Shown here in pieces: positions 18,784 through 29,664 of a stretch of DNA of 64,000 bases. The position numbers were made by a program, and so were the translations under genes. Position 1 is the stretch's first letter. Each line of letters starts with the position of its first letter. The notes under the pieces were generated by a model that was given only the letters and a program-made list of their open reading frames with translations, searched no databases and was not told where the DNA came from. Origin of the DNA: Bradyrhizobium oligotrophicum S58 (GTDB lineage: Bacteria > Pseudomonadota > Alphaproteobacteria > Rhizobiales > Xanthobacteraceae); the NCBI RefSeq assembly GCF_000344805.1, contig NC_020453.1:4187001-4251000 (forward strand), read 5' to 3'.

Positions 18784-18886
18784 GGCCTTTGAATCCCCGC
18801 GGCATGATTAACATACCTGAGGAGCCGCACCAATCGAGATCGCTCGAGGCCGTCGTGGCGCGCCGGCGACGCGCGGCGGCGGTGTC

Positions 18887-20248
18887 TTAACCCGCGCTCA
18901 ACCGCACGCCGGCGCGCAAGAACTTCTGCGGGTCGACGGCTTCGCCGTCGATGCGGGTCTCGTAGTGCAGATGCGGGCCGGTCGAGCGGCCGGTCGAACC
19001 GACCTCGCCGACGATGTCGCCGATCTTCACCTGCTGGCCGATCTTGACGTTGATCTCGGAGAGATGGCCGTAGCGGGTCGAGAGGCCGTTGCCGTGATCG
19101 ACCTCGACCATGCGGCCATAGCCGCCGGCCCAGCCGGCGTTCACGACCTTGCCATTGGCGGTGACGCGGACGGGATCGCCGGTGGCAGCGCGGAAGTCGA
19201 GACCGGTGTGCATGGCGGGGCGGCCGAGGAACGGATCCGAGCGCACGCCGAAGCCGGAGGTGAACTCGACCTCGCCGATGACCGGCTTGCGATAGGGCAC
19301 CAGCGACAGGGTGCGGTTCATCTTCTCGACCTGCGCCCGGGTGATGCTGATGCGGTAGAGCTGGCGCTCGAACGGGCCGGACTCGGCGCCGATCCTGACC
19401 GGCACGAACGGGCCACCCATCGCGCCCTTCGGTGTCGCCGCTTCGAGCTGGCCCATGTCGAGGCCGAGATCGGAGACCACGCCGCGCATCCGGCGCAGCT
19501 TCGATTCCAGCGTCTCTTCCGCTGAGGACAGCATCGCGATCTGCCGCGCCTCGACTTGATCAAGCGAGCGTGTCAGGCGGGTCAGCACGTTGTCGACACC
19601 GGCAAGCTTGGTGGAGGGATTCGGCTGCGCGTTGGCGATGACGGGGCTGCGCGATTCGAGCCGCGCTTCGCGGTCCGGCGGCGCGGTGAAGATCACGGTG
19701 TCGCTGATCGGCGATGGTTTCGGCGTGGCCGGCGCCGACGGCGCCTCGATCGCAGCGGGTCCGCGCGCCGGCAGGCGGATCGAGCCGGTCACGTCGGGCA
19801 TGCTGCCGAGCGCGGTGGCGCGGCCCTCGAGCGCGGTCTGGCGCTTCAGGATCTGGTCGAGCTTCTGGTCGAACTGCTCCTGGTCGAGCAGCTGGCGGCT
19901 GGTGGCGCGGTCGACCTTGGCGCGCAGCTCAGCGATGCGATCCTCATAGGCGTATTGCATCTCGGCCTGGCGCGCGATCAGCCGCGTCAGCACGTCGTCA
20001 CGGAACGCGAAATAGGTGCCGGTGGCTGCCGACCACAGGCCGAGCAGGCTGACGGTGCCGACCACGATCCAGAACACCACCGGGCCGATGCGGACCTGCT
20101 TGCCGGCATGCACCAGCGTGTAGTCGCTCGGCGAGGTGGCCGCGGCGGGCGCCGGATGGGTCGCGGGCGCGCGCCGATGATGGGCGTGCCCGCGGTCGTG
20201 AGAATGGTGCTGGGGATATTCGGCGTACTGGCCGGAACGATGCGACAT
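18887..20248 (-). CDS. M23 family peptidoglycan endopeptidase
   Basis: 453 residues. The ATG at 20248 has GGGAG five bases upstream. A GTG at 20254 overlaps that Shine-Dalgarno and is rejected. Order: His-rich cytoplasmic N-terminus, one membrane helix (about 52-75), coiled coil (about 90-145), Pro-rich linker, second coiled coil (about 205-250), and a C-terminal LytM/M23 domain (about 320-440). The zinc motifs HTGLD and HLHYE are present, so the enzyme is probably active. It is anchored in the inner membrane with the catalytic domain in the periplasm. It resembles the NlpD/MepM-like cell wall hydrolases of alphaproteobacteria. Confidence 0.9.
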   Translation of the reverse strand: MSHRSGQYAEYPQHHSHDRGHAHHRRAPATHPAPAAATSPSDYTLVHAGKQVRIGPVVFWIVVGTVSLLGLWSAATGTYFAFRDDVLTRLIARQAEMQYAYEDRIAELRAKVDRATSRQLLDQEQFDQKLDQILKRQTALEGRATALGSMPDVTGSIRLPARGPAAIEAPSAPATPKPSPISDTVIFTAPPDREARLESRSPVIANAQPNPSTKLAGVDNVLTRLTRSLDQVEARQIAMLSSAEETLESKLRRMRGVVSDLGLDMGQLEAATPKGAMGGPFVPVRIGAESGPFERQLYRISITRAQVEKMNRTLSLVPYRKPVIGEVEFTSGFGVRSDPFLGRPAMHTGLDFRAATGDPVRVTANGKVVNAGWAGGYGRMVEVDHGNGLSTRYGHLSEINVKIGQQVKIGDIVGEVGSTGRSTGPHLHYETRIDGEAVDPQKFLRAGVRLSAG

Positions 20249-20355
20249 CGGCACTCCCGCGCCGGCCGGAGCTCATCGTTTCCGGAAGGCGTCATTTACG
20301 GGAGGGATTTGACCTCTGCATGGTTAATTTTCCCCCAACGCCATGCGACGCATTC

Positions 20356-21036
20356 TCAGAGCCCGCGCGCCGCCGCCAGCACCGCATCGGCATGGCCGTC
20401 GACCTTGACGTTGCGCCACACCTTGGCGACTCGGCCGTCGGCGCCGATCAGCACGGTGCTCCTGATGATGCCGAGGAATTTGCGGCCATAGAGCGATTTC
20501 TCGCCCCAGGCGCCATAGGCCTCGAGCATTCCATGGGTCTCGTCCGAGATCAGCGGCACCGCGAGGTCATGCTTGTCGCGGAAATTGTCCTGCGCCTTGA
20601 CCGAATCGGCTGACACGCCGAGCACCGCCGTGCCGGCGGCGGCGAAGTCCTTCGACAGGCGCGTGAAATCGATCGCCTCCTTGGTACAGCCGGGCGTGTT
20701 GGCCTTGGGATAGAAGAACAGCACGAGCTTCCGTCCGGCAAAGTCGGCGAGCGAGACGGTTGCGCCGCCATCGCGGGGCAGCTTGAAGGCGGGGGCCTTG
20801 GCGCCCTCGGCAAGCCCGGCTCCGCCCGACGCCGGCTTCGCGGCCTTTGCCACGCTGGCCTTGGTGGTCGCAGCCTTGGCCATCGCCGTCTTTGCAGTGG
20901 TCTTCTTGGCGGACTTCGTCGTTGTCTGGCTGGCGGTCTTTTTCGCGACCTTCTTGGCCGCGGCTGCAACCCGGTTCCCGGGGGCTGCCCCGTATGACGC
21001 CGGATTAGACGATTTCTTTCGTGATTCCTTTGACAT
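20356..21036 (-). CDS. bcp: Peroxiredoxin (Bcp/PrxQ type) with lysine-rich N-terminal tail
   Basis: 226 residues. Residues about 75-226 are an AhpC/TSA domain that reduces peroxides through the peroxidatic Cys in NTPGCTKEAIDF. The second Cys five residues later, present in E. coli Bcp, is replaced, so this looks like a one-Cys form or one with a partner thiol. Residues 1-72 form a Lys/Ala/Thr-rich histone H1-like tail (AAKKVAKKTASQTTTKSAKK). Such tails occur on rhizobial Bcp homologues and may bind nucleic acid. It lies 107 bp downstream of the M23 gene's start, on the same strand. Confidence 0.92.
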   Translation of the reverse strand: MSKESRKKSSNPASYGAAPGNRVAAAAKKVAKKTASQTTTKSAKKTTAKTAMAKAATTKASVAKAAKPASGGAGLAEGAKAPAFKLPRDGGATVSLADFAGRKLVLFFYPKANTPGCTKEAIDFTRLSKDFAAAGTAVLGVSADSVKAQDNFRDKHDLAVPLISDETHGMLEAYGAWGEKSLYGRKFLGIIRSTVLIGADGRVAKVWRNVKVDGHADAVLAAARGL

Positions 21037-21528
21037 ACGCCTTCCTTTCGTCGCTTTCGGCGGCTCAAAAATGAAACTATCTCGGTTCTTGTCCGGTGTC
21101 CCGGGATTGGCCTGGTATCTGTGCTTCGCGGCGCGCAGGGGGACGACGCCTCTTGCGATGGTGTGAAATTCGTGGGTACCAGCACGCGTGAGTACCAGTT
21201 CAATGACGACTCTCGTACCGTCTCCGGATCAGAGGTTCCCGCCACATATTTCGACGGGCCGTGGGGAGGCGGTCTCCTGGCATCGGTGGGTGGGCAAACC
21301 CGCGGGCGCCGGGATATAGTGTCGGGGATTTTGCGCGTCGTCCGGTCCACCTCGGGGGACTAGGGACGGGCGGCTCGAGAGCGCGACGGGGATCGACGGG
21401 AAGCGGGGCCAATGCCGGCGAGCGAGGCGCGCGTACCCGTGAACGGGCGAGGCCACACCGGCGACCAACCTGGCCGAAGCCAAGTTGGCAGGAACGTATC
21501 TGACACCAGGGGCCAGCACCGAGAGGCA
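21037..21528. other. Intergenic and probable 5' leader region of the AsmA-like gene
   Basis: About 490 bp between the divergent bcp and AsmA-like genes. An in-frame ATG at 21412 could begin the AsmA-like protein earlier, but the extra 39 residues are polar and not family-like. No other gene, hairpin or repeat was recognised. Confidence 0.4.
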
Positions 21529-24500
21529 ATGGCAAGACAGACATCACCCCACCGGCCCCATCTGCAAGCGGACACCCAGGGCCAACAGTGGGATGACGCC
21601 GATTGGGACGTGGCCGACCCGTCCGAAGATACAGCAGAGCACGACGAGGTGGCCGGACAACGCGCACGCCGCCTGCTGGCGCGGTCTGATTCGAGCGATC
21701 TCGGCGCGCGTCCGCGCAAGCCCGGCGGCCGGCTGCTGCGGCGAACCGTGGTCACGCTTGCGGTCCTGATGCTGATCACGGCCATCGGATTCGCAGGACT
21801 GTGGCTGCGGCTCGGCGCGGGTCCGATCAGCCTGGACCTGGCGACGCCGTGGCTCGCCGCGGCGATCGAGGACAATATCGGTCACGGCAACACGGTCGAG
21901 GTCGGCGGCACCCAGATCGAGCGGGCGGGCCGGATCCGGATTGCCGTGCGGATCCGCGACATCGTCGTGCGCGACCAGGAGAAGGCGATCGTCGCCAGTG
22001 CGCCGAAGGCCGAGGTGCGGCTGTCGGGCGCTGCGCTGCTGATGGGCCAACTGCGGGCCGAGAGCCTCAAGCTGGTCGATGCCGAGCTCGCGATCAGAAT
22101 CACGCCGGACGGCACCGTCACGGTCTCCACCGGCGAAACCGCCAAGCCGCTGGCCACCGGCGTCGCCTCCAAGCGCGATGCCGGCCTGCCACCGACTTTC
22201 CCGCGGCCGGGCCAGGCGCCGACATCTGCCGCGCCCCAGGCCGCCGCGCCGCAAGCAGCGCCAGGCAGCTCCCCGACGGTGGCGCCCGTGGGCGCCCAGA
22301 ACGGCCTCCTGGCCGGGCTCGACTGGCTCGACAGCCTCAGCCTGACAGGGCTCGACGGCCAGAACCTGAACGAGATCGGCCTGAAGAACGGCGTGCTGGT
22401 CGTCGACGATCAGCAGCGCGGCAACAAATGGACGTTCGAGAACATCAGCCTCAGCCTGCGCCGGCCCTCGGGCGGCGGCGTGGCGCTGAGCCTCGGCGAA
22501 GAGGGCGCCAAGCCCTGGCTGCTGCGAATCCTGGTCGGGCCACAGGCCAACGGCGTGCGCACGGTCGAGCTCAAGGCCGACAAGGTCTCGACCAGCAACA
22601 TCCTGCTGGCGCTGCGGCTGAAAGATCTGACCTACATGGCGGACCTGCCGCTGACCGGGGACATCAAGGGCGAGCTCGGCCGCGACGGCCTGCCGACCTA
22701 TCTGCGCGGCAAGATCAACATCGGTGCGGGCAACATCATCGACACCGATACGCCCGACTACCCGATGGCGATCGATTCCGCCGAGCTGAACATGGAGTGG
22801 GACGCCGGCCGCCGCGTGCTGGTCGCGCCGTTCAAGGTCATCTCAGGCGCCAACCGCGTCACGCTGAACGCCAATCTGGAGCCGCCGAACGATGGGGTGA
22901 ACGACTGGCGGCTGAGCTTGAACGGCGGCACGATCCTGCTTGGCGCGATCGCGAACGAGGCGCCGCTGATCTTCAACCGCATCTCGATCAACTTTCGCTT
23001 CGACACTGAGGGCAAGCGCGTGCTGCTGACGCAGGCCGAGGTGTCGAATGGCGAGATCGGCGTCGCCGGCACCGGCAGCGTCGACTATGCCGGCGAGCCG
23101 CGGTTGAAGCTCGGCTTCGCCGCGACGCCGATGCCAGTGCTGGCGATGAAACGGATCTGGCCGGCGCTGATCGTGCCGGAGGTACGGGCCTGGATCATCG
23201 AGCGCATCGAGCGCGGCTCCGTGCAGCGGATCGACGTCGCGGTGAATTCGCCGACGCGCAATTTGCCGCGCAAGGGGCCGCCGATCCCGGACGACGGTCT
23301 CGACGTCAACATCGTCGGCACCAATGTGACCGTTCATCCCGTCGATGGCCTGCCATCGGTGCGCGATGCCGACGTCAAGGCGCATGTCACCGGCCGCACC
23401 GCGACCGTCACGATCGGGCAGGGCGTCGCCGACACCCCGGCCGGGCGCAAGCTCAACTTCTCTGACGTGGTGTTCGAGGTGCCGGACATGGCGCCGAAGC
23501 CGTCCCCGTCGCGGGTGCGCATGCGCGTCGACGGCCAGGTCGCGGCCGCCGCGGAGATTCTCGCCTCCGACCGGCTCAATGATCTGTCGTCGATGCCGAT
23601 CGATCCCAACCAGACCAAGGGCACGTTCCAGGCCAGCGTCAATCTCGCGATGCCGGTCAAGGGCGAGCTGACCAAGGCCGATACCAACTACACGGTGACG
23701 GCGGATCTCAACGGCTTTGCCGCCGAGAAGCTGGTGATGAACCAGAAGCTCGAAGCCACTACGCTGAAGATCGTGGCCAACACGGCCGGCTATCAGGTCA
23801 AGGGCGACGTCAAGATCAACGGCCAGCCCGCCACGCTCGACTACCGCAAGCCGACCGAGGGCGACGCCGACATCAAGATGCAGGCGATCCTCGATGACGC
23901 CAGTCGCGCCCGGCTCGGCATGGATCTCGGCACCGCGATCACCGGCAACGTCCCGCTCAAGCTCAACGGCAAGATCGCGGGCTCCAGCGATCGCGACAGC
24001 CGGCTCGGCGTCGAGGCCGATCTCACGCAGCTGAAGCTCGACAACCTGCTGCCGGGGTGGGTGAAGAACCCGGGCAAGGCGGGCAAGGCGACCTTCAACG
24101 TGGTCGCCAAGCAGCAGTCGACGCGCTTCGAGGACATCAACATCGAGGGCGGCGGCGTCTCCATCAAGGGTTCGCTCGAGGTCGATCAGAACGGCGACCT
24201 GATGAACGCGAACTTCCCGACCTACTCGCCGTCGGAAGGCGACAAGACGCAGCTCAAGGCCGAGCGCGGCCAGGACGGCGTGCTGAAGCTGTCGATGCGC
24301 GGCGACGTGTTCGACGGCCGCGGTTTCCTGAAGTCGGCCATCTCGGGCACCAACAAGGACGCCGACAAGAACAAGGCGCGCTCGAACCTCGATTTCGACG
24401 CCGAGGTCAAGCTCGGCGCGGTCGCAGGCTTCAACGGCGAGGCGCTGCGCAGCGTCGACGTCAAGCTCTCGCGGCGTGGCGGCGCCTTCAAGAGCCTGAA

Positions 24501-25206
24501 CCTCAGCGGCAAGGTCGGCCGCGATACGCCTGTCACCGCCGACATTCGCGTCGGCCGCGAGGCGCCCAGCTCGGATCCGCGCGCGCGCCGTCAGGGGCGC
24601 GAGGTGATCTTTCTGGTAACCAGCGATGCCGGCGCGCTGCTGCGCTTCGCCGATACCTACACCAAGATGGCGGGCGGCGATCTGGAGCTCGCGATGGAGC
24701 CGCCGACGGCCGATTCCAATCCCAAGGAAGGCCTGGCGATCGTTCGCAACTTCACGGTCAGGGGCGAGCAGGCGCTCGATCGCGCCGCCTCGGGCGCCAC
24801 GCAGGGCGCCTCGCAAGGCATTGCCTTCACGATGCTGCGCGCCGAGTTCACCCGGCAGAACGGGCTGCTCTCGATCCGCGACGGGGTCGTCAAGGGGCCG
24901 ACGCTCGGCCTCACCCTCGAAGGCAGCATCGACTACAACGTCAACCAGGTCCGGGCGTCGGGCACGATCGTGCCGTTGTACGGGCTGAACAACATGTTGA
25001 ACCAGATCCCGATCGTCGGGCTGTTCCTGGGCGGCAGCAATGAGGGCCTGTTCGGCGTGACCTACGAGGTCGTCGGCACGCCGGGGCAGCCCGTGGTCCG
25101 CATCAATCCGATCTCGGCGATCCTGCCCGGCGTGACGCGAAAGATCATGGACTTCAACACCGGCAAGCAGCCTTATCCGGCGGGCGAGCTGCCGCCGAAC
25201 AATTGA
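21529..25206 (+). CDS. Large AsmA-like/DUF3971 envelope protein (YhdP-related)
   Basis: About 1,225 residues. An acidic cytoplasmic N-terminus is followed by one membrane helix (about 65-90) and a very long beta-rich region with many short repeats. The end (about 1,020-1,190) is AsmA-C-like, with GTIVPLYGLNNMLNQIPIVGLFLGG. YhdP, TamB and AsmA proteins form hydrophobic-groove bridges that move phospholipids between the inner and outer membranes, and this protein is probably one of them. A Pro/Ala-rich low-complexity stretch (residues ~225-260) is an insertion near the N-terminus. The ATG at 21529 is chosen because AGAGG precedes it. The ATG at 21412 remains possible. Confidence 0.85.
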   Translation: MARQTSPHRPHLQADTQGQQWDDADWDVADPSEDTAEHDEVAGQRARRLLARSDSSDLGARPRKPGGRLLRRTVVTLAVLMLITAIGFAGLWLRLGAGPISLDLATPWLAAAIEDNIGHGNTVEVGGTQIERAGRIRIAVRIRDIVVRDQEKAIVASAPKAEVRLSGAALLMGQLRAESLKLVDAELAIRITPDGTVTVSTGETAKPLATGVASKRDAGLPPTFPRPGQAPTSAAPQAAAPQAAPGSSPTVAPVGAQNGLLAGLDWLDSLSLTGLDGQNLNEIGLKNGVLVVDDQQRGNKWTFENISLSLRRPSGGGVALSLGEEGAKPWLLRILVGPQANGVRTVELKADKVSTSNILLALRLKDLTYMADLPLTGDIKGELGRDGLPTYLRGKINIGAGNIIDTDTPDYPMAIDSAELNMEWDAGRRVLVAPFKVISGANRVTLNANLEPPNDGVNDWRLSLNGGTILLGAIANEAPLIFNRISINFRFDTEGKRVLLTQAEVSNGEIGVAGTGSVDYAGEPRLKLGFAATPMPVLAMKRIWPALIVPEVRAWIIERIERGSVQRIDVAVNSPTRNLPRKGPPIPDDGLDVNIVGTNVTVHPVDGLPSVRDADVKAHVTGRTATVTIGQGVADTPAGRKLNFSDVVFEVPDMAPKPSPSRVRMRVDGQVAAAAEILASDRLNDLSSMPIDPNQTKGTFQASVNLAMPVKGELTKADTNYTVTADLNGFAAEKLVMNQKLEATTLKIVANTAGYQVKGDVKINGQPATLDYRKPTEGDADIKMQAILDDASRARLGMDLGTAITGNVPLKLNGKIAGSSDRDSRLGVEADLTQLKLDNLLPGWVKNPGKAGKATFNVVAKQQSTRFEDINIEGGGVSIKGSLEVDQNGDLMNANFPTYSPSEGDKTQLKAERGQDGVLKLSMRGDVFDGRGFLKSAISGTNKDADKNKARSNLDFDAEVKLGAVAGFNGEALRSVDVKLSRRGGAFKSLNLSGKVGRDTPVTADIRVGREAPSSDPRARRQGREVIFLVTSDAGALLRFADTYTKMAGGDLELAMEPPTADSNPKEGLAIVRNFTVRGEQALDRAASGATQGASQGIAFTMLRAEFTRQNGLLSIRDGVVKGPTLGLTLEGSIDYNVNQVRASGTIVPLYGLNNMLNQIPIVGLFLGGSNEGLFGVTYEVVGTPGQPVVRINPISAILPGVTRKIMDFNTGKQPYPAGELPPNN

Positions 25207-25253
25207 AGCTCGATGCCACGTCGGGCTTTCATCGCTATAGCCGACCGCAGCGG

Positions 25254-26951
25254 TTAGGCCGCTCTGACGCCCGCAAGGAAGGTGTCCACTTCACGGGTCA
25301 ACTGCTCGGCCTGCCTGGAGAGGTTGCCGGCGGCGATCAGCACATGGCTCGCGGCGCTTCCGGTCTCATTGGCCGCGGTCGAGACGCCGCCGATATTGGC
25401 GGTGACCTCGTGGGTGGCCTGCGCCGTCTGCGTGACGTTGCGCGCGATCTCCGCAGTGGCCGTTCCCTGTTCCTCGATCGCCGACCCGATCGTGGCGGCG
25501 ATCGCAGACACCTCCTCGATGGTCAAAGTGATGCCGTCGAGTGCGCCGACGGCCTCGCGGGTTGCGTTCTGGATCTGGGCGATGCGCTCGCCGATCTCCT
25601 GCGTCGCCTGGGCGGTCTGGCTGGCCAGGCTCTTCACCTCTGCCGCGACCACGGCGAAGCCACGCCCGGCCTCGCCGGCGCGCGCGGCCTCGATGGTGGC
25701 GTTGAGTGCCAGAAGGTTGGTCTGGCCCGCGATGCTGGAGATCAGCTCCGCCACATGCTCGATCTGCTTGGCGCCGTCGGCCAGGGCGCGAACGATGCCG
25801 TCGGTATGACGCGCGCTTTCGACGGCGCGTCCGGTGACCTCGGCGGATTGGGCGACCTGACGGCTGATCTCGGTGATCGACGACGACAATTCCTCTGCAG
25901 CGGTCGCGACCGTCTGCACCCGCGAGCCTGCCTCCGTCGCGGCAGAGCTCACGGCGGTCGCGCGCGCATTGGTGCTCTCCGCGGTACCGGTCATCGATTT
26001 TGCCGTGGCCTCGAGCTCTCCGGCGCCCGACGCCATCAAGCCGACGAGTTGGCCCACCGAGGCATCGAAGCGGTCGGCCATGGCAATCAGCGCGTCGCGC
26101 TTGTCCGACTCGCTGCGCTGCTTGGAGGCCGCTTGTTCCTGCTCCAGCATCCGCGCAGTGATCGCGGTCTTGCGCAGCACCTCCAGGGTCTCCGCCATGC
26201 GGCCGATTTCGTCACCGCGTTCGGTCTCGGCCACCGGCTGCTCGAGCCGCCCGCCGGCGATGTCCTGCATGCGGTCCTTCAGCCGGTGCAGCCCGCCGAC
26301 CACGTTGTGAGAGATCAGGAAAGACAGGATGCCGAGCAGCACCAGGAGCGCGGCGCCGATGGCCGCAAGCCGTATCAGCAGGCCGTAGACGTCCGCCTCG
26401 ATGTCATCGACATAGAGCCCGTAGCTCATGACGATGTTCCACGGTGCAAAGCTGCGGACGAAGACGACCTTCCGGAGCGGCTCGGTCTGGCCCGGCCGCG
26501 GATAGAGATAGGATGTCGTGCTGCCCTCGGGTTTCTGCTGCGCGGCCTTGATCTGTGCATCGGCGATCATGACGCCATTGGCGTCCCTGGTGCCGAGAAT
26601 CTTGCCTTCGAGCTTCTCATTGGCGGCATTCAGAAGAAGCGCCGAATCGGACGCGTTGTAGGCGATCGGATATCCCTGGCCGTTGTTGAACGTCATTCGG
26701 CGCGCGAGATAGCGGAACTTGTTCTTGGCCTCGTCGACCGACATTTTTCCTGCCGCGACCTCCGTCTGCAGCGTTTCTGCGAGACCGTAGACGAGGTCGA
26801 CCGCCGTATGCATCTGGGTGATGCGATCTTCCAGCATGCGCGCACGGCTCAACCAGCCAGAGACGGCGACGATCGCGACCACGGTCATGATCGCAAGGAT
26901 CACCATGCTTGCGAGCTTGGTGCGGAACTTCATGCGGCTGAGCAGTGTCAC
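25254..26951 (-). CDS. Methyl-accepting chemotaxis protein with single Cache sensor
   Basis: 565 residues from a GTG at 26951 with GAGG seven bases upstream. The ATG at 26933 has no ribosome site. First helix about 8-32; periplasmic sCache_2-type domain about 35-185 ([33 protein letters not shown]); second helix about 190-215; HAMP; signalling domain with [25 protein letters not shown] split around residue 420. Such Cache domains usually bind small organic acids. No other chemotaxis gene is nearby. The C-terminus lacks a recognisable CheR-binding pentapeptide. Confidence 0.92.
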   Translation of the reverse strand: MTLLSRMKFRTKLASMVILAIMTVVAIVAVSGWLSRARMLEDRITQMHTAVDLVYGLAETLQTEVAAGKMSVDEAKNKFRYLARRMTFNNGQGYPIAYNASDSALLLNAANEKLEGKILGTRDANGVMIADAQIKAAQQKPEGSTTSYLYPRPGQTEPLRKVVFVRSFAPWNIVMSYGLYVDDIEADVYGLLIRLAAIGAALLVLLGILSFLISHNVVGGLHRLKDRMQDIAGGRLEQPVAETERGDEIGRMAETLEVLRKTAITARMLEQEQAASKQRSESDKRDALIAMADRFDASVGQLVGLMASGAGELEATAKSMTGTAESTNARATAVSSAATEAGSRVQTVATAAEELSSSITEISRQVAQSAEVTGRAVESARHTDGIVRALADGAKQIEHVAELISSIAGQTNLLALNATIEAARAGEAGRGFAVVAAEVKSLASQTAQATQEIGERIAQIQNATREAVGALDGITLTIEEVSAIAATIGSAIEEQGTATAEIARNVTQTAQATHEVTANIGGVSTAANETGSAASHVLIAAGNLSRQAEQLTREVDTFLAGVRAA

Positions 26952-27097
26952 GGTGCCCTCGTCATTCTTGTTGACGGAACAACTACCACGAAGCTGCTTA
27001 CTAATCATGAATGCGTATTTTTCGAATGGCGTCCACTATGTGGACCGATCGAAATCAGTATGCGTCTGCACGTGTTGTACGAGCACTCCGAGCGAAG

Positions 27098-28354
27098 CTA
27101 CGTGCGGAGTGCAGGAACCACCAGGAACGGGATCATGCCGATGATGACGCTGACCAGCGCGAGCAGGATCACCGCGTCATAGCCGTGCGTGAGGTCGTGG
27201 ATGACGCCGCCGCTCCAGGAGCCGAGCGCGGATCCAAGCCCGCTGCCGATGGTGATGGTGCCGTAGATGGTGCCGAGCCGCTTGCCGCGGAAGATCTTCA
27301 TCGCGGTCGCCGACAGCAGCGGCCCGCGCGAGCCGATCATGCTGCCGAAGCAGACGACGAAACCGGTCAGCAGAAAGATGTTGGGCCAGGCCTGCAGCGC
27401 CCATAGCATCAGGATGCCCGCGATCGACACCGCATAGGAGAACAGCACTGACGGCCGCCGACCGATCAGGCCGTCGAGCCAGGACACGCCGAGCATGCCG
27501 AACAGCAGCACGACGCCGGAGAAACCCCAGGCCGTCGCAGCCTGCAGCGGCGCAAAGCCGGCGTCGATCAGATAGGCGACCACCTGCGGCGCGATCGCGT
27601 ACATGCCGACCGCGGTGAAGAAGAAGGTCGAGAACAGCGCCCAGAAGGCGTGATGGCGCAGCGCACGCGACAAGGTCCAGGCGTCGTCGGCGAGTTCATC
27701 GGCGAGCGGCTTGGTGACGTGGGGCGCGCCGGCCGCAAACAGCCGCCATGGCAGCAGCGCCAGCGGCACCAGCAGGACGAATGTCACGGCGCCGAACGAC
27801 TGATAGGCGCTGCGCCAGCCGATGGCGTCGATCAGGATCTGCGAGCCCGGCAGCAGGATCAATACGCCAGCGCCGGTCGCCGAATAGATCACGGCCATCG
27901 CGGTCGGCAGCTTCTTGCCGAACCAGCGGCCGAGCAGGATCGAGTTGGGCACGTTGCCGATCAGCGCGATGCCGGTGCCGACGCACAGGCCGATGCTGAT
28001 CTGGAATTGCCACAGCGCCTGCGCCTGCGCGGCCGCCGTGAACGCCGTGCCCAGCAGCAGCAGCCCGACCGCGTAGACGACGCGTGGTCCGGAATAGTCG
28101 AAGAGCCGCCCGATCAGCGGCGCGGCGAGGCCGCCGGCCAGCGCCGTGAGCGAATAGATCGAGACCACCTCGGCGCGGTCCCAGCCAAAACTGTCGGAGA
28201 TCGGTTTGAGGAAGACGGTGAAGCTTTCGCCGAGCCCGCGGCCCAGCACCGACAGCGCAAAGCACAGGCCGAGCACCACCAGGGCCATGCGGGCTGGCGG
28301 TGCGGCAGGGGTTTCCTCGGCATGCGCAGGCTCTTGCGGCGCGCTGATCGTCAT
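27098..28354 (-). CDS. MFS transporter (monocarboxylate/oxalate-formate-like)
   Basis: 418 residues from the ATG at 28354, with a TTG 12 codons upstream as alternative. Twelve helices in two halves. The motif GRLFDYSGPRVVYAVG after helix 2 is the MFS signature loop. The general look is of the monocarboxylate-porter/oxalate-formate antiporter branch, but the substrate cannot be predicted. It follows tyrS on the same strand with a 56 bp gap, so transcriptional read-through is possible though no functional link is evident. Confidence 0.85.
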   Translation of the reverse strand: MTISAPQEPAHAEETPAAPPARMALVVLGLCFALSVLGRGLGESFTVFLKPISDSFGWDRAEVVSIYSLTALAGGLAAPLIGRLFDYSGPRVVYAVGLLLLGTAFTAAAQAQALWQFQISIGLCVGTGIALIGNVPNSILLGRWFGKKLPTAMAVIYSATGAGVLILLPGSQILIDAIGWRSAYQSFGAVTFVLLVPLALLPWRLFAAGAPHVTKPLADELADDAWTLSRALRHHAFWALFSTFFFTAVGMYAIAPQVVAYLIDAGFAPLQAATAWGFSGVVLLFGMLGVSWLDGLIGRRPSVLFSYAVSIAGILMLWALQAWPNIFLLTGFVVCFGSMIGSRGPLLSATAMKIFRGKRLGTIYGTITIGSGLGSALGSWSGGVIHDLTHGYDAVILLALVSVIIGMIPFLVVPALRT

Positions 28355-28410
28355 GGCCGCCAGGGAGCGCTCTTCGGCGCGCCCTGACAAGCAGGCAAAA
28401 GCGAATGCCC

Positions 28411-29664
28411 CTATGCAGGCTTGACCAGCACGTGGCGCTTCTTGCCGAGCGACAGCTTGATCACGCCCTCGCTGGTCAGCTCATTCGCGGTCAGCGCCAT
28501 CTTCTCATCGGTCACCGCGACGTCGTTGACGCGCAGGCCGCCGCCCTTGATCTGGCGGCGCGCCTCGCCGTTGGAGGCGACGAGGCCCGCCTTGACGAAG
28601 GCGTTGAGCACGCCGAGGCCGGCGTCGAGTTCGCTCCTAGCGACCTCGATGGTCGGCAGGTTCTCGGCGATCGCGCCTTCCTCGAAGGTCCGACGCGCCG
28701 TCTCGGCCGCGGTGCGGGCGGCCTCTTCGCCATGCAGCAAGGTCGTTGCTGCATCCGCCAGCGCCTTCTTGGCCTCGTTGATCTCGGCTCCCTGCAGCGC
28801 GCCGAGCTTCTCGATCTCGGACAGCGGCAGCGTCGTGAACAGCTTCAGGAACTTGACGACGTCGGCGTCCTCGGTGTTGCGCCAGTACTGCCAGAACTCA
28901 TACGGGCTGCACTGGTCGGCATTGAGCCAGATCGCGCCCTGCGCGGTCTTGCCCATCTTGGCGCCGGAGGCGGTCGTCAGCAGCGGCGTGGTCAGCGCGA
29001 ACAGCTGCTCGGTGCCCATGCGGCGGCCGAGCTCGACGCCATTGACGATGTTGCCCCACTGGTCGGAGCCGCCCATCTGCAGCCGGCAGCCGGTGCGCCG
29101 CGAAAGCTCGACGAAGTCGTAGGCCTGGCAGACCATGTAGTTGAACTCGATGAAGCTCATCTCCTGCTCGCGCTCGAGCCGCAGCCGCACCGAGTCCATG
29201 GTCAGCATGCGGTTGACCGAGAAGTGCCGGCCGATGTCGCGCAGCATCTCGATCCAGTTCAGCTTGGTCAGCCACTCGGCATTGTCGAGCATGATGGCGT
29301 CGGTCGCGCCGTCGCCATAACGCAGCACCTTGGCGAACACGCCGCGGATCGAGGCCTTGTTGGCCTCAATCTCGTCGACCGTGCGCATCGCGCGGGTTTC
29401 GTCCTTGCCGGAGGGATCGCCGACCATGGTGGTGCCGCCGCCCATCAGGGTGATCGGCTTGTTCCCGGTCTGCTGCAGCCAATACAGCATCATCATGGTC
29501 AGGAAGTTGCCGATATGCAGCGAGCGTGCGGTGCAGTCATAGCCGACATAGGCGGTCGCCTGGCCCTTGGCGGCGAGCGCATCCAGGCCCTCGAAATCCG
29601 AGCACTGATGAATGAAGCCGCGGCTCTGCAGCACGTTCAGGAAATCAGACTTGAAGCCAGTCAT
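28411..29664 (-). CDS. tyrS: Tyrosyl-tRNA synthetase
   Basis: 417 residues, normal for bacterial class Ic TyrRS. The tyrosine pocket and HIGH-type motif read [15 protein letters not shown]. The KMSKS loop reads KMGKT, a usual variant in alphaproteobacteria. The C-terminal S4 RNA-binding domain (about 350-412) includes [14 protein letters not shown]. It charges tRNA-Tyr in the cytosol. It is divergent from anmK, with 195 bp between. Confidence 0.97.
   Translation of the reverse strand: MTGFKSDFLNVLQSRGFIHQCSDFEGLDALAAKGQATAYVGYDCTARSLHIGNFLTMMMLYWLQQTGNKPITLMGGGTTMVGDPSGKDETRAMRTVDEIEANKASIRGVFAKVLRYGDGATDAIMLDNAEWLTKLNWIEMLRDIGRHFSVNRMLTMDSVRLRLEREQEMSFIEFNYMVCQAYDFVELSRRTGCRLQMGGSDQWGNIVNGVELGRRMGTEQLFALTTPLLTTASGAKMGKTAQGAIWLNADQCSPYEFWQYWRNTEDADVVKFLKLFTTLPLSEIEKLGALQGAEINEAKKALADAATTLLHGEEAARTAAETARRTFEEGAIAENLPTIEVARSELDAGLGVLNAFVKAGLVASNGEARRQIKGGGLRVNDVAVTDEKMALTANELTSEGVIKLSLGKKRHVLVKPA

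Noticed and set aside
22843..24816. Minus-strand 657-codon ORF inside the AsmA-like gene
   Set aside because: Antisense shadow in high-GC DNA, Arg/His/Leu-rich with no family, opposite a protein with a clear AsmA-type ending.
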